Source: Neisseria sp. Marseille-Q5346 (GTDB lineage: Bacteria > Pseudomonadota > Gammaproteobacteria > Burkholderiales > Neisseriaceae). From it: a DNA stretch of 64,000 nucleotides. The notes under the pieces are model-generated. The model saw nothing but the letters and a program-made list of their open reading frames with translations, ran no database searches and had not been told where the DNA came from. Within the stretch, counting starts at the first letter, position 1; every line of letters starts with the position of its first letter. The translations under genes and the position numbers were made by a program. This document shows, piece by piece, positions 30,955 through 42,691 of this stretch. Where the stretch lies: assembly GCF_946902045.1 (NCBI RefSeq), contig NZ_OX336253.1:496001-560000 (forward strand), in the 5' to 3' direction.

Positions 30955-31815
30955 TTACGCTTTGGCAACACTGTTTTTACGACCAAACCAAACAAAACCA
31001 ATCACACCCAATACAATCATCGGCACGCTCAACCATTGACCCATGGACAAACCCAAAGTCAGCAGGCCGAGATAGTCGTCAGGCTGACGGGCAAATTCGG
31101 CAATAAAGCGGAACAAACCGTAACCGCCCAAGAACAATGCCGCCGTTTGTCCGGCCGGACGTGGTTTTTTCGAGAAAATCCAAACGATGACAAACAGGCA
31201 AATGCCTTCAAGGGCAAACTGGTAAAGCTGAGACGGATGGCGCGGCAGCATGCCGTATTGTTGCAGCCATTCGGCCCACAAAGGATTGTGCGCCGCAGCC
31301 TCCGCATCTTCGTAACGCGCTTGCGGAAAACCCATTGCCCAAAAAGCATTGAGTTCGGTCACGCGTCCCCAAAGTTCGCCGTTGATAAAGTTGCCGATAC
31401 GGCCGGAAGCCAAGCCCAGCGGTACGAGCGGCGCAACGGTATCCATCAATTTCAAGATACTGATGTTGTGCTTGCGGCCAAACAGCCACATGGCAACGAC
31501 CACGCCCAAGAAGCCGCCGTGAAACGACATACCGCCTTCCCATACTTTGAAAATATCCAACGGGTTGGCAAGATAGTCGGAAAATTTATAAAACAAAACG
31601 TAGCCGATACGGCCGCCCAAGATGACGCCCAAGATACCCCAAGTCAGGAAATCGTCGAGTGTTTCTTTGGTAAACACAGAATTGCCCTGCGCGATACGGC
31701 GGCGGCCCAAAATCGTAAACAGGATAAAGCCGACGATATAGCTCAAGGCATACCAGCGGATGGCAAGCGGGCCGATGCTGATCAGCACCGGATCAAACTG
31801 GGGATGTATCATCAT
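30955..31815 (-). CDS. lgt: Prolipoprotein diacylglyceryl transferase
   Basis: 286 residues with seven membrane helices. The Lgt signature [14 protein letters not shown] lies near residue 142, HGGFLG upstream contains the essential histidine, and RHPSQLYQ follows. It transfers diacylglycerol from phosphatidylglycerol to the lipobox cysteine of lipoproteins such as the one at 5247-5834. AAGGA precedes the first of two adjacent ATGs. Confidence 0.97.
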   Translation of the reverse strand: MMIHPQFDPVLISIGPLAIRWYALSYIVGFILFTILGRRRIAQGNSVFTKETLDDFLTWGILGVILGGRIGYVLFYKFSDYLANPLDIFKVWEGGMSFHGGFLGVVVAMWLFGRKHNISILKLMDTVAPLVPLGLASGRIGNFINGELWGRVTELNAFWAMGFPQARYEDAEAAAHNPLWAEWLQQYGMLPRHPSQLYQFALEGICLFVIVWIFSKKPRPAGQTAALFLGGYGLFRFIAEFARQPDDYLGLLTLGLSMGQWLSVPMIVLGVIGFVWFGRKNSVAKA

Positions 31816-31834
31816 AATGTGTGTTCCTTATCTC

Positions 31835-31871
31835 AAAGGCCGTCTGAAAGCCTGAACTTTCAGACGGCCTG
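31835..31871. repeat. DUS inverted pair between lgt and the M14 peptidase gene
   Basis: CAAAGGCCGTCTGAAAG pairs with CTTTCAGACGGCCTG; likely terminator of the peptidase gene on the minus strand. Confidence 0.75.
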
Positions 31872-31889
31872 TATGCGGTGTCGGATGGT

Positions 31890-33017
31890 TTAACGCAAAT
31901 CGCCAACCACATTCAAAATAGCAGACAGCATTGCCTCGCCCAAGCGCAGCGAGCGTTGGCCATTCCAGCCGAAATCGTCGTCCGGCAGGTTGGCATTGTC
32001 TTTAAACGGCATTTCCAAAGTATAGGCAAGGCAGTTGAAATGATTGCCGACCCAGTTGGTCGCCAAAGTCATGTTTGCCTGACCCGGCGCATCTTTGTCA
32101 TAGCCGTAATCGTCTTGGAAATCTGGGCTGGCATTGAGCAACGCCAGTTTGAATTGGTCTTCCAAGGCTTCGATGCGCTCGTTGTAGTTCGGCACGCCTT
32201 CGGTACCGGCCACAAAGACAAACGGCAGACCTTCATCGCCATGAATATCCAAGAACAAATCCACGCCGGTTTCCATCATTTTTTCGCGGACGGCAAAGAC
32301 TTCGGGGCTTCGCTCCAAAGTCGGTGTTTCCCATTCGCGGTTGAGGTTGGCGCCGGCGGCATTGGTGCGCAGATTACCCAAAACCGAGCCGTCCGGATTC
32401 ATATTCGGCACAATGTAGAAAGTCGCGCGGTCAAGCAGCATGCGCGCGGTCGGATCTTGCGGATCAAGCAGACGGCCCAGCAAACCTTCGACAAACCATT
32501 CCGCCATGGTTTCGCCCGGATGTTGGCGAGCGATAATCCAAACTTTCATGTCGCTTTCGACTTGGTTGCCGATGGTCAGAAGATTGATGTCGCGGCCTTG
32601 AACGGTACTGCCCAAGTCGTCGATACGGCACAAACCGCTTCCCTGAGCATCGCCCAAAAGGTTCAAATGCTGCTCGTGGGAATAAGGCTCGAAATAAGCG
32701 TAGTAAACGCTGTTGGACAAAGGCGTATGGTTGATGGTCAACACGCCGTTTTCGTAGCTTGTTGGCACGCGAAACCAATTTTGGCGGTCGTAAGAAGCAC
32801 AAGCCTGATAGTCCTCCCAGCCCAAAGGATACGCAGCGTCCGCCGCATTTTCAAAATGCATCACGCAGTTTTGATAGGCCGCACCCTGTAAACGGAAGTA
32901 AAACCATTGGGCAAACTCCGAAGCATTGTCGGGACGCAGGGCGAGGCGGATATCGGCAGGGTTGCTCAAGTCTTTGACAACGACCGAACCGGCATCGAAT
33001 TGGGTGCTGATTTTCAT
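31890..33017 (-). CDS. M14-family zinc carboxypeptidase
   Basis: 375 residues. The start at 33017 is the second of two adjacent ATGs after AAGGAT; a longer frame to 33056 is rejected. An N-terminal beta domain (WFYFRLQGA, the M14 N-terminal domain of cytosolic carboxypeptidases) precedes the catalytic domain with RQHPGETMAEW (zinc His and Glu), NMNPDGSVLGNLR, ANLNREW, FLDIHGDEG (zinc His) and the late YTLEMPFKD glutamate. There is no signal peptide, so it acts in the cytosol. Relatives include deglutamylases; the substrate here is unknown. Confidence 0.9.
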   Translation of the reverse strand: MKISTQFDAGSVVVKDLSNPADIRLALRPDNASEFAQWFYFRLQGAAYQNCVMHFENAADAAYPLGWEDYQACASYDRQNWFRVPTSYENGVLTINHTPLSNSVYYAYFEPYSHEQHLNLLGDAQGSGLCRIDDLGSTVQGRDINLLTIGNQVESDMKVWIIARQHPGETMAEWFVEGLLGRLLDPQDPTARMLLDRATFYIVPNMNPDGSVLGNLRTNAAGANLNREWETPTLERSPEVFAVREKMMETGVDLFLDIHGDEGLPFVFVAGTEGVPNYNERIEALEDQFKLALLNASPDFQDDYGYDKDAPGQANMTLATNWVGNHFNCLAYTLEMPFKDNANLPDDDFGWNGQRSLRLGEAMLSAILNVVGDLR

Positions 33018-33179
33018 CATGGGTATCCTTAGTAATCGGCGAAGAGGCCGAAGCAAACCGTCATTTTACCGTTTGCATGAGGCTGGTTTCAACCATTTAA
33101 CTGATTTAACAGGATTTCAAGTGCTTGGAAATATTGTTTCAGACGGCCTTTGGGATTAAGATAAAGGCCGAAATCATGA

Positions 33180-34082
<903 letters not shown>

Positions 34083-34201
34083 TCTGGTTTTCAGACGGCC
34101 TTATGCCTTATTTAATCAGCTTTTCACCCTAAAAAGGGTAAAAAATGTTACACTATACGGCTTATGTTTGTTTGAACGATATTGACGTGAAACAAACTTA
34201 C

Positions 34202-34251
34202 AGTCGGTTTCATACCGACTCCGATGCCATACTTGGCAAAGACGGTATAAT
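34202..34251 (+). promoter_or_regulatory. Likely eno promoter with upstream hairpin
   Basis: TATAAT at 34246-34251 is preceded by an AGTCGG/CCGACT hairpin. No good -35 box is visible at 17 bp. A DUS lies between it and the eno ribosome site. Confidence 0.4.
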
Positions 34252-34286
34252 GTCTGCATTCATCAGACTTTGGCAATCATCCTTAA

Positions 34287-35630
<1,344 letters not shown>

Positions 35631-35653
35631 GCAAAATATAGGATATTGATTGT

Positions 35654-35929
35654 ATGAAGTGGGTAACTTTTGTTTTAACCTTCGCACTTTTGTGCTGTCA
35701 GTACAGCCTTTGGTTCGGTAAAGGCAGTGTCGGGCATACGGAAGAATTGCAGGAGCAGCTCGTCCGTCAGGAGGAAAAAAACCAAACGCTCACTTTACGC
35801 AACAATTTCCTCAATGCGGAAGTTGAAGATTTGGCACACGGACAAGAGGCTATCGCCGAAATTGCCCGCGTCGAATTGGGCTATGTCCAAGACGGCGAAG
35901 TGTATTACCGAATCATCGACCGCCGCTAA
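35654..35929 (+). CDS. ftsB: Cell division protein FtsB
   Basis: 91 residues: an N-terminal membrane helix (WVTFVLTFALLCCQYSLWF), then a coiled coil (EELQEQLVRQEEKNQTLTLRN), then AEVEDLAHGQEAIAEIARVELGYVQDGEVYYRII, the conserved FtsB tail. It forms the FtsQLB complex that triggers septal peptidoglycan synthesis. The eno-ftsB order is common in beta- and gammaproteobacteria. Confidence 0.95.
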   Translation: MKWVTFVLTFALLCCQYSLWFGKGSVGHTEELQEQLVRQEEKNQTLTLRNNFLNAEVEDLAHGQEAIAEIARVELGYVQDGEVYYRIIDRR

Positions 35930-35941
35930 ACCCTGCAAAAC

Positions 35942-35979
35942 AAAGGCCGTCTGAAAACATGTTTTTCAGACGGCCTTTT
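35942..35979 (+). terminator. DUS inverted-repeat terminator after ftsB
   Basis: AAAGGCCGTCTGAAAA and TTTTTCAGACGGCCTTTTTT. Confidence 0.9.
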
Positions 35980-36030
35980 TTATCGCAATCGCTATATAAT
36001 CACATATCCCAAAATCAAATCACACCCATC

Positions 36031-36522
36031 ATGTATGACGTAAACACCCACGATGTCCGCCGATTCTTTGCCCACGTCTGGCAACACAGGCTCGCACCGC
36101 TCCAATTGGACGGCCTGCAACAAAAAGCTTTGCGCATTATCGAAGCCCATCCCGAATACGGACACTATCTCGAAGACATCGAACAATATTTAGATAAAGA
36201 ATGGTTGCCCGAAGACGGAGAAAGCAACCCATTCCTGCATATGTCGCTACACCTTTCCCTGCAAGAGCAAAGTGCCATTGACCAGCCCCCGGGCATCCGT
36301 GCCATCCACCATCAACTTTGCGCCCGTTACAACGGCGACTGGGTCAAAGCCGAACACGATATGATGGAAGCCTTGGCAGAAACCATCTGGGAGGCGCAAC
36401 GCTACGGACGAGGCCTTGATGTCAATGCCTACATGACTCGCTTACGGAAATTGGTCGGCTTAGGCCAAGAAGGAAAAGCCCGCCTCAATCCCCATGAGGT
36501 CGGCTTGATGGACACAAAGTAA
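36031..36522 (+). CDS. DUF1841 family protein
   Basis: 163 residues from the ATG at 36031; an upstream ATG at 35959 lies in the terminator hairpin and is rejected. The sequence (MYDVNTHDVRRFFAHVW, HPEYGHYLEDIEQYLDKEW, NPFLHMSLHLSLQEQ, YNGDWVKAEHDMMEAL) fits the proteobacterial DUF1841 family of small soluble proteins. The function is not known. It stands alone with no close partner. Confidence 0.85.
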   Translation: MYDVNTHDVRRFFAHVWQHRLAPLQLDGLQQKALRIIEAHPEYGHYLEDIEQYLDKEWLPEDGESNPFLHMSLHLSLQEQSAIDQPPGIRAIHHQLCARYNGDWVKAEHDMMEALAETIWEAQRYGRGLDVNAYMTRLRKLVGLGQEGKARLNPHEVGLMDTK

Positions 36523-36633
36523 CTTATTTTCAGACGGCCTCAACCCATACAAATCCTTACGCTTGCCAAAGCCAACATTTCCATCTTTCATGCTAAATTA
36601 CTTTTTTAAAATCCGCATCACAAGGAAAACAAA

Positions 36634-37341
36634 ATGCTCCGCCCAACCCTTACCGCCCTACTCCTAGCCGCCTCCCTGCCCATTGCAGCAGAAAGCCTCA
36701 ACTACAACATCGTTGAATTTTCCGAATCCGCGAATATGGAAGTGCCGCGGGACACCATGACCGCGCATTTCAGCGTCAACGCAGAAGGTAAAGACCGTCA
36801 AGCCGTCAACCAAGCCTTCATGAAGAAATTCAACCAGTTCAACAAAATCTCCCAAAACAGCAAATTTAAAGCCGAGCTGATGGAGCGCAACGCATCCCCG
36901 CGCTATCAATACACCAACGGCAAACGCACCCAAACCGGCTGGGAAGAACACGCCTACTTCAAAGTAGAAAGCAAAGACTTTGAAGCACTCAACCGCCTGA
37001 TTGCCGACAGCATCAATATCGCCGTTTTGGAAAGCTCCTCATTTTCCGTATCCAAAGAAAAACGCGAAGAAACCGTCGACCAACTGAGCAAAGCCGTCAT
37101 CCTGCGCTTCAAAGACCGCGCCCAAAATCTCGCCCAAACGCTCGGCTTCTCCAGCTACAAAATCGTTAAACTCAACTTAGGCCATATCGGCAACCGCCAA
37201 GTCGGCGGCAACTTTGCACACGCCAAAATGCTGCGTGCAATCCCTGCTGCAGAAGTGGCTGCAGGAATAGAAGATGGCATACCTGCTTCCCCCGGTTCGG
37301 AAGAGATCAGCCTGACCGTCAACGGCTCGGTGCAAATGTAG
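36634..37341 (+). CDS. Periplasmic SIMPL-domain (DUF541) protein
   Basis: 235 residues with a cleavable signal peptide (LTALLLAASLPIAAES). The rest has the SIMPL pattern: FSESANMEVPRDTMTAHFSV, repeated helical lobes, then FKDRAQNLAQTLGFSSYKIVKLNLG and the last strand EISLTVNGSVQM. Family members are periplasmic or envelope proteins, some linked to oxidative stress tolerance, with no proven enzyme role. AAGGAAAAC precedes the ATG. Confidence 0.85.
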   Translation: MLRPTLTALLLAASLPIAAESLNYNIVEFSESANMEVPRDTMTAHFSVNAEGKDRQAVNQAFMKKFNQFNKISQNSKFKAELMERNASPRYQYTNGKRTQTGWEEHAYFKVESKDFEALNRLIADSINIAVLESSSFSVSKEKREETVDQLSKAVILRFKDRAQNLAQTLGFSSYKIVKLNLGHIGNRQVGGNFAHAKMLRAIPAAEVAAGIEDGIPASPGSEEISLTVNGSVQM

Positions 37342-37362
37342 GATTTTCTTTGAAATCATTTT

Positions 37363-37400
37363 AAAGGCCGTCTGAAAGTATATTTTTCAGACGGCCTTTA
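37363..37400. terminator. DUS inverted-repeat terminator between the SIMPL gene and greB
   Basis: TAAAGGCCGTCTGAAAG and TTTTTCAGACGGCCTTTA, bidirectional between convergent genes. Confidence 0.9.
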
Positions 37401-37420
37401 TAGTTTTTATTCACGCATAA

Positions 37421-37912
37421 TCAGTCAATCTTAATATATTCCACCGACAGAATCTCTATAACCTCACGCCCTTCCGGTGTATTCAAGACAACTTCATCGC
37501 CTTCGCGTGCTTTAATCAGGCTGCGTGCCAAAGGGGAAATCCATGAGATTTTATTTTTAGCGGTATCGATTTCATCTACACCGACGATTTTGACGGTTTG
37601 TTCACGACCGTCTCCGCGCAATAAATCAACGGTGGCGCTGAAAAAAACCTGGTCCGTGGCTTCGCGCGCTTCAGGGTCGACGACAACGGCTGCTTCCAAG
37701 CGTTTGGTTAGGAAGCGGATACGGCGGTCGATTTCGCGCATACGGCGTTTGCCGTAAAGATAGTCGCCATTTTCGCTGCGGTCGCCATTGCTTGCCGCCC
37801 AGTTAACGATTTGGACGATTTCCGGGCGTTCTTTGTTGACCAGATGATAAAGTTCGTCTTTCAATGCCTGCCAGCCAGTAGGCGTGATGTAATTTTTGGT
37901 TTCGGTACTCAT
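37421..37912 (-). CDS. greB: Transcript cleavage factor GreB
   Basis: 163 residues. The N-terminal coiled coil (YITPTGWQALKDELYHLV, GDRSENGDYLYGKRRMREIDRRI) carries the acidic tip residues, and the C-terminal FKBP-like domain (VDEIDTAKNKISWISPLARSLIKAREGDEV) binds RNA polymerase. The NGDRSENGDYLYGKRR tip is the GreB version. It rescues backtracked RNA polymerase by stimulating RNA cleavage. Confidence 0.95.
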   Translation of the reverse strand: MSTETKNYITPTGWQALKDELYHLVNKERPEIVQIVNWAASNGDRSENGDYLYGKRRMREIDRRIRFLTKRLEAAVVVDPEAREATDQVFFSATVDLLRGDGREQTVKIVGVDEIDTAKNKISWISPLARSLIKAREGDEVVLNTPEGREVIEILSVEYIKID

Positions 37913-37931
37913 GATGTGTCTAAAACATAAT

Positions 37932-37968
37932 TAAAGGCCGTCTGAACGTTAATTTTCAGACGGCCTTT
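37932..37968 (-). terminator. DUS inverted-repeat terminator after purF
   Basis: TAAAGGCCGTCTGAA and TTTTCAGACGGCCTTTA. Confidence 0.9.
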
Positions 37969-37986
37969 ATTGTAAGTCAATTTACT

Positions 37987-39531
37987 TTATTCTTCATCAT
38001 CGCTATCGCTGATACTGATGCTGTGTTCCATTTTACTTGGATGTACTTTCAAGCCGCCACAACCTGATTTTTCGGTAGAGAGACGGTTCAGATATGCTTC
38101 ATCGATATCGCCTGTTTGATAAACACCGTTAAAGCATGAAGAATCAAAGGATTCAATTTTTGAATTGAGTGCTTTGACTACTGCTTCCAAGTCTTCTAAG
38201 TTTTGGAAGACGATGCCATCCGCGCCAATTTCGGTTGCTATTTCTGCTGCGCTGCGGCCGTTTGCAATCAGTTCTTCACGGGTCGGCATATCGATGCCGT
38301 ACACATTCGGATAGCGTACTTCAGGAGCGGCAGAAGCAATGTAGACTTTGCGTGCACCTGCCGCGCGTACCATTTCGACGATTTCACGGCTGGTCGTACC
38401 GCGTACAATGGAATCATCCACCAATAAAACGCTTTTGCCGTTAAACTCGGTTTCCATCGGGCTGAGTTTTTGGCGTACTGATTTTTTGCGTGTTGCTTGG
38501 CCAGGCATAATAAAGGTGCGGCCAATGTAGCGGTTTTTAATCAGACCTTCGCGGTAAGGTTTTTCGAGATGAACGGCAAGCTCCATCGCGCTGGGTCGGC
38601 TGGTATCGGGAATCGGCATCACGACATCGATATCATCGACAGGCAGCTCGCGTTTGATTTTTTCTGCCAAAGATACGCCCATATCCATACGGGACTGATA
38701 AACGGAAACGCCATCGATGACGGAGTCTGGGCGGGCAAAATAAACATATTCAAAAAGACAAGGGCTTAATTTGGCTTTCTCGCTGCATTGACGGGAAATA
38801 ATCGTGCCGTCAAAACCAATAAATACGGCTTCGCCCGGCTGGATATCGCGTTCCAAATCATAGGCAAGTGCATTAAAGGCAACGGATTCGGAGGCAACAG
38901 CATACGATTTTTTGCCGGATTCATCGGTTTGCGAACCCAAAACCAACGGACGGATACCGAAAGGATCTCGGAAAGCCAGCATGCCGTATCCTGCAATCAT
39001 GGCTACAACACCGTATGCGCCGCGCACCAAACGGTGCACTTCGGAAACGGCGTTGAAAATATTGTCGATGGTAAGTTGATAAGGGGCTGTATTTTTAGAG
39101 ACTTCGCGGCGTAATTCGTGTGCGAATACATTGAGTAGGACTTCAGAATCGGAGCTGGTATTAACGTGGCGCAGGTGTTTGTTGCATACGTTTTCATAGA
39201 GCTCTTCGGTATTGGTCAGATTACCATTGTGTGCCAAAACAATGCCGAATGGGGAGCTGACATAAAACGGCTGGGCTTCTGCACTGCTGCCCGCATTGCC
39301 TGCAGTCGGATAGCGGACATGTGCAATGCCTGCATTACCGACCAAGTCGCGCATATTACGGGTACGGAACACTTCGCGCACCATGCCTTTGCCCTTGTGC
39401 ATATGAAATATATTGCCTTCGGCAGTAACAATACCTGCTGCGTCCTGACCACGGTGTTGCAACATCTGCAAACCATCATACAACATCTGATTGACCGGCT
39501 CATGACTAACCAAACCTAATACACCACACAT
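37987..39531 (-). CDS. purF: Amidophosphoribosyltransferase
   Basis: 514 residues. Mature Cys2 (MCGVLGLV) is the glutaminase nucleophile, HRGQDAAG and HVRYPTAG follow, and the PRPP motif VLLVDDSIVRGTTSREI lies near residue 365. It makes phosphoribosylamine, the first committed step of purine synthesis. The C-terminal tail (SKMEHSISISDSDDEE) is unusually acidic. cvpA lies upstream, as in many proteobacteria, but a DUS pair separates them. Confidence 0.98.
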   Translation of the reverse strand: MCGVLGLVSHEPVNQMLYDGLQMLQHRGQDAAGIVTAEGNIFHMHKGKGMVREVFRTRNMRDLVGNAGIAHVRYPTAGNAGSSAEAQPFYVSSPFGIVLAHNGNLTNTEELYENVCNKHLRHVNTSSDSEVLLNVFAHELRREVSKNTAPYQLTIDNIFNAVSEVHRLVRGAYGVVAMIAGYGMLAFRDPFGIRPLVLGSQTDESGKKSYAVASESVAFNALAYDLERDIQPGEAVFIGFDGTIISRQCSEKAKLSPCLFEYVYFARPDSVIDGVSVYQSRMDMGVSLAEKIKRELPVDDIDVVMPIPDTSRPSAMELAVHLEKPYREGLIKNRYIGRTFIMPGQATRKKSVRQKLSPMETEFNGKSVLLVDDSIVRGTTSREIVEMVRAAGARKVYIASAAPEVRYPNVYGIDMPTREELIANGRSAAEIATEIGADGIVFQNLEDLEAVVKALNSKIESFDSSCFNGVYQTGDIDEAYLNRLSTEKSGCGGLKVHPSKMEHSISISDSDDEE

Positions 39532-39683
39532 ATCGTGCTTCTCCGAGTTTGAAGATTAAATGGGTAAGCTGTCATTATAAAATAATTTAGATGAGTTTGC
39601 TCGAATTGTTGACAATATGATGTCAAATTTACGCAAATAAAAACGGATTCAGACGACCCATAGGCCGTCTGAATCCGTCAAAC

Positions 39684-40217
39684 TCAATCATCCAATTCTT
39701 CAACTTCAGCTGCTTTACCCGAAAGATGCGGCATTGCGGTATCTTTTCCAGGCAGATAAGGCATCGCAGCATCGGCAAGTGATTCAAAATACGGAATCGT
39801 ATGCGAGCTTTGCCACTCTTCCGTTTTCGGCAAATCAGTGTGTGAAAAAACCATCACTGCCAGTGTCACTAAAATCACACCTTTCACAGCACCGAATACG
39901 CCGCCAAGCAAACGGTTGATGCTTCCTAAACCAACGGCAGACATCAAACTGCTCAACAGCGATCGTGCCAGTTTCTGCAACAGCCATGCCAGAAAAAACA
40001 CAGCGGCAAAACCCATGGCAACCGCCAAGGAATGCGGTTCAACCGATTTAAAGACCACATCGGCAAACGGCACAGCGAGCGTTCGGGCTGCAATGAACGA
40101 TACCACCCACGCCACCATCGCCCCTGCTTCCGCAATAATACCCCGTGTCAACGAGACAATGATGCAGATGACGATGACGGCGGCAGCCAATAAATCGGCA
40201 ACAGGCAAATTACTCAC
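39684..40217 (-). CDS. cvpA: CvpA family membrane protein
   Basis: 177 residues with four membrane helices. Conserved parts are LTRGIIAEAGAMVAWVVSFIAA, the glycine-rich SSLMSAVGLGSINRLLGGVFGAVKG and the acidic tail. It has a GTG start and overlaps the end of the preceding SPOR gene by 8 bp (GTGAGTAA), implying translational coupling. CvpA proteins affect envelope stability and colicin V export; the biochemical role is not settled. Confidence 0.92.
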   Translation of the reverse strand: MSNLPVADLLAAAVIVICIIVSLTRGIIAEAGAMVAWVVSFIAARTLAVPFADVVFKSVEPHSLAVAMGFAAVFFLAWLLQKLARSLLSSLMSAVGLGSINRLLGGVFGAVKGVILVTLAVMVFSHTDLPKTEEWQSSHTIPYFESLADAAMPYLPGKDTAMPHLSGKAAEVEELDD

Positions 40218-41355
40218 TGGTCACCTGACCGGCAATGCCATGTACACGCAATTTGTTCAAATCGCGCTCTGCATCGCGTGCATTTTTATAACTGGCTGAT
40301 TTCACGCGATACACCTTACCTTTATCGGTCATCACTTCAGTAATGGTCGAATCGATACCTGCGGCTTTCATTTTACGTTGCAGGCTTTGTGCGCGTTCTT
40401 TTTCAGCATAACCAGCCTGAATAGCGGCCTTTTTAGCAGGTTTAGCTTCTGCTTTTTCTTTTTCAGCTTTAGGTTTGGCTTTTTCAGACGGCTTCTCGGC
40501 AGTTTTTACCTTATCGGCTTTTTCTGCTTTGGCCGTTTCTGGTTTAGCTTTTTCATTTTTTGGTTTTTCAACTTTGGCTTCTGCTTTCTTAGTAGGTTCG
40601 GCCTTGTCTTTTACGCTGTCTTTGCTGTTTTTGGCAGATTTACGCTCGGCAATGGCTTTCTCTGCTTTTTCCAATTGTGCTAATTTATTGCGTTCAGCAG
40701 CAGCTTCACGCTCTGCTTTTTCAGCACGCGCTTGAAGTGCACGTTTTTTAGCAGCCAATGCGTTTTCTTTTTCATCCGCTTCCTGTTGGGCTTGTGCCTT
40801 GCGTGCCGCAGCACGTTGTTCTGCCTGGCGTTGGCGGCGTTCTTCGGCTCGGCGCTCCGCAGCTTCGCGTTTGGCGGCCTCAGCTCGTTGAATACGCTCA
40901 GACTCTTCCAAACCTTTAATATTGCCGTCATCCAAAGTATCATTAATCAAAACCAACGGTTCGCCGACATCTTCGGGAGCAGACTCACGGTTTGGCTTCA
41001 ATACTTCAACCGGCGCATTGTCTTCTTCGTCGCCGGCATTTTGAGGTTTGCTTTGCGCTTCGGCATCCGCATGGCGGGCTGCTTCTTCAGCCATCGCAAC
41101 ATCCTCTTTATTCGGCTCTAAAACAACGGCCTTGCTCGGCTCATCAGCCGTTTTGACTTGGCTCTGACCGACAGGTGCTTCTTTAAACGGTGAATTTTTA
41201 TCGTCGCCGGAAGTCAGTGCCAGACCGAACAGCATACCCGATGCCACCACCAAGCCGGAGGCTAAGACCAAGCGACGGCGGTTGCGACGTTTGAGTTGTT
41301 CGTAACCGTCTAAATCGTATCCGTTTGGAGTTTCTTTTTGTTTATTGTCGGACAT
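40210..41355 (-). CDS. SPOR-domain cell envelope protein with long Lys/Glu/Ala coiled coil (Tpc-like)
   Basis: 381 residues: a cytosolic N-terminus (residues 1-28), one membrane helix (LVLASGLVVASGMLFGLAL), a long low-complexity charged helix region rich in Ala, Glu and Lys (residues about 85-300), and a C-terminal SPOR domain (IQAGYAEKERAQSLQRKMKAAG, ITEVMTDKGKVYRVKSASYKN) that binds denuded septal peptidoglycan. Next to folC in gonococci lies tpc (tetrapac), needed for cell separation; this gene is probably its counterpart. In-frame length variation in the repeat-rich part is likely between strains. Confidence 0.85.
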   Translation of the reverse strand: MSDNKQKETPNGYDLDGYEQLKRRNRRRLVLASGLVVASGMLFGLALTSGDDKNSPFKEAPVGQSQVKTADEPSKAVVLEPNKEDVAMAEEAARHADAEAQSKPQNAGDEEDNAPVEVLKPNRESAPEDVGEPLVLINDTLDDGNIKGLEESERIQRAEAAKREAAERRAEERRQRQAEQRAAARKAQAQQEADEKENALAAKKRALQARAEKAEREAAAERNKLAQLEKAEKAIAERKSAKNSKDSVKDKAEPTKKAEAKVEKPKNEKAKPETAKAEKADKVKTAEKPSEKAKPKAEKEKAEAKPAKKAAIQAGYAEKERAQSLQRKMKAAGIDSTITEVMTDKGKVYRVKSASYKNARDAERDLNKLRVHGIAGQVTSE

Positions 41356-41368
41356 GATAATTTCCTCG

Positions 41369-42652
41369 TTAGTGTTCTTTCAAAACAGCCATTACATCGG
41401 CAACAGTATGGAATGAGCCGAAAACAACGATTCTATCATTTTCGGTTGCTTTAGCCAAAGCAGCGCGGTAGGCAGCAGCGACAGTTTCAAAAACATTTAC
41501 ATTGTCGATGCCGTGTTCAGCCAGTTTGGCCTGCAAAGCCTCTATCGTCATACCGCGCGGTACATCTAAAGGCGCGATGTTCCACTCGTCAAACTGATCT
41601 TTAACGATTTCCAGCACGCCATCAATATCTTTGTCGGACAACATACTGAATACAGCAGTACGTTTTTGGGCAAAGGCAAGGTTAATCAGACTGCGGCGCA
41701 AAGCACGGGCTGCGTGCGGATTGTGGCCGACATCCAAAACCACCAGCGGACGGCCGGGCAAAACTTGGAAACGTCCAGGATTCTCAACCAACAGCAAACC
41801 GCGTTTAATCGCGCCGATATCAACCGGCAATTGTTCGTTCAAACATTCCAACACAGTCAATGCACATGCGGCATTAGACAACTGATAGGCACCGCGCAAA
41901 GCAGGAAACGGCAAGGAATTGCGGTTACGGCTTTGGCCGTCTGAAGATTGCGGATGGAAGCGGTAGTTCCACTGTACGCTTTCCATTGACGCAAAATCAA
42001 AATCTCGCTGAACCATCAACAGTTTTGCGCCAATTTCTTCTGCGTGTTTGACCAATGATTCAGGCGCAGGATTCTGACCGCATACGACAGGTTTGCCGCT
42101 ACGGAACACTCCGGCTTTTTCAAAACCGACCTGCTCGACAGTATCACCCAAAAATGCCTGATGGTCCAAATCCACGCTGGTAACAACCGAGCAGTCGCCA
42201 TCGAATACGTTCACAGCATCCAATCGTCCGCCCAAACCAACTTCCAAAATCATTACGTCCACATTTTCACGCATGAAAATATCGACGGCCGCCAAAGCAT
42301 TAAACTCAAAATACGTCAGCGAAATTTCGCCGCGCGCCGCTTCGATACGCTCAAATGAGGAAACAATCAATTCATCTGAAACCGGCTGAGTGTTGATGGC
42401 GATTCGTTCGTTGTAACGCAGAAGATGAGGACTGGTCAGCGTACCGACTTTAAAACCGGCTTCTTTATAAATATGCGACAAATAGGCACATACGGAACCT
42501 TTGCCATTGGTACCCGCCACCACCACGACAGGACATTGCGGCACCAAATTCATGCGTTTTTTCACTTCTCCCACGCGTTCCAAACCCATATCAATAAGGC
42601 CGGAACTATGGGCAGTCTCCAAATGAGAAAGCCAGTCTTGTAATGTTTTCAT
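41369..42652 (-). CDS. folC: Dihydrofolate synthase/folylpolyglutamate synthase
   Basis: 427 residues, Mur ligase fold. P-loop VVVVAGTNGKGSVCAYL near residue 40, TSPHLLRYNERI, LEVGLGGRLDAVN and the C-terminal VVLDVGHNPHAARAL are diagnostic. It adds glutamate to dihydropteroate and folates. It is 13 bp upstream of the SPOR gene, forming a folC-SPOR-cvpA operon. The frame includes an internal DUS (SSDGQ). Confidence 0.96.
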   Translation of the reverse strand: MKTLQDWLSHLETAHSSGLIDMGLERVGEVKKRMNLVPQCPVVVVAGTNGKGSVCAYLSHIYKEAGFKVGTLTSPHLLRYNERIAINTQPVSDELIVSSFERIEAARGEISLTYFEFNALAAVDIFMRENVDVMILEVGLGGRLDAVNVFDGDCSVVTSVDLDHQAFLGDTVEQVGFEKAGVFRSGKPVVCGQNPAPESLVKHAEEIGAKLLMVQRDFDFASMESVQWNYRFHPQSSDGQSRNRNSLPFPALRGAYQLSNAACALTVLECLNEQLPVDIGAIKRGLLLVENPGRFQVLPGRPLVVLDVGHNPHAARALRRSLINLAFAQKRTAVFSMLSDKDIDGVLEIVKDQFDEWNIAPLDVPRGMTIEALQAKLAEHGIDNVNVFETVAAAYRAALAKATENDRIVVFGSFHTVADVMAVLKEH

Positions 42653-42691
42653 TAGTATTTATCGCTTCAAAAGGCCGTCTGAAACAGCCGT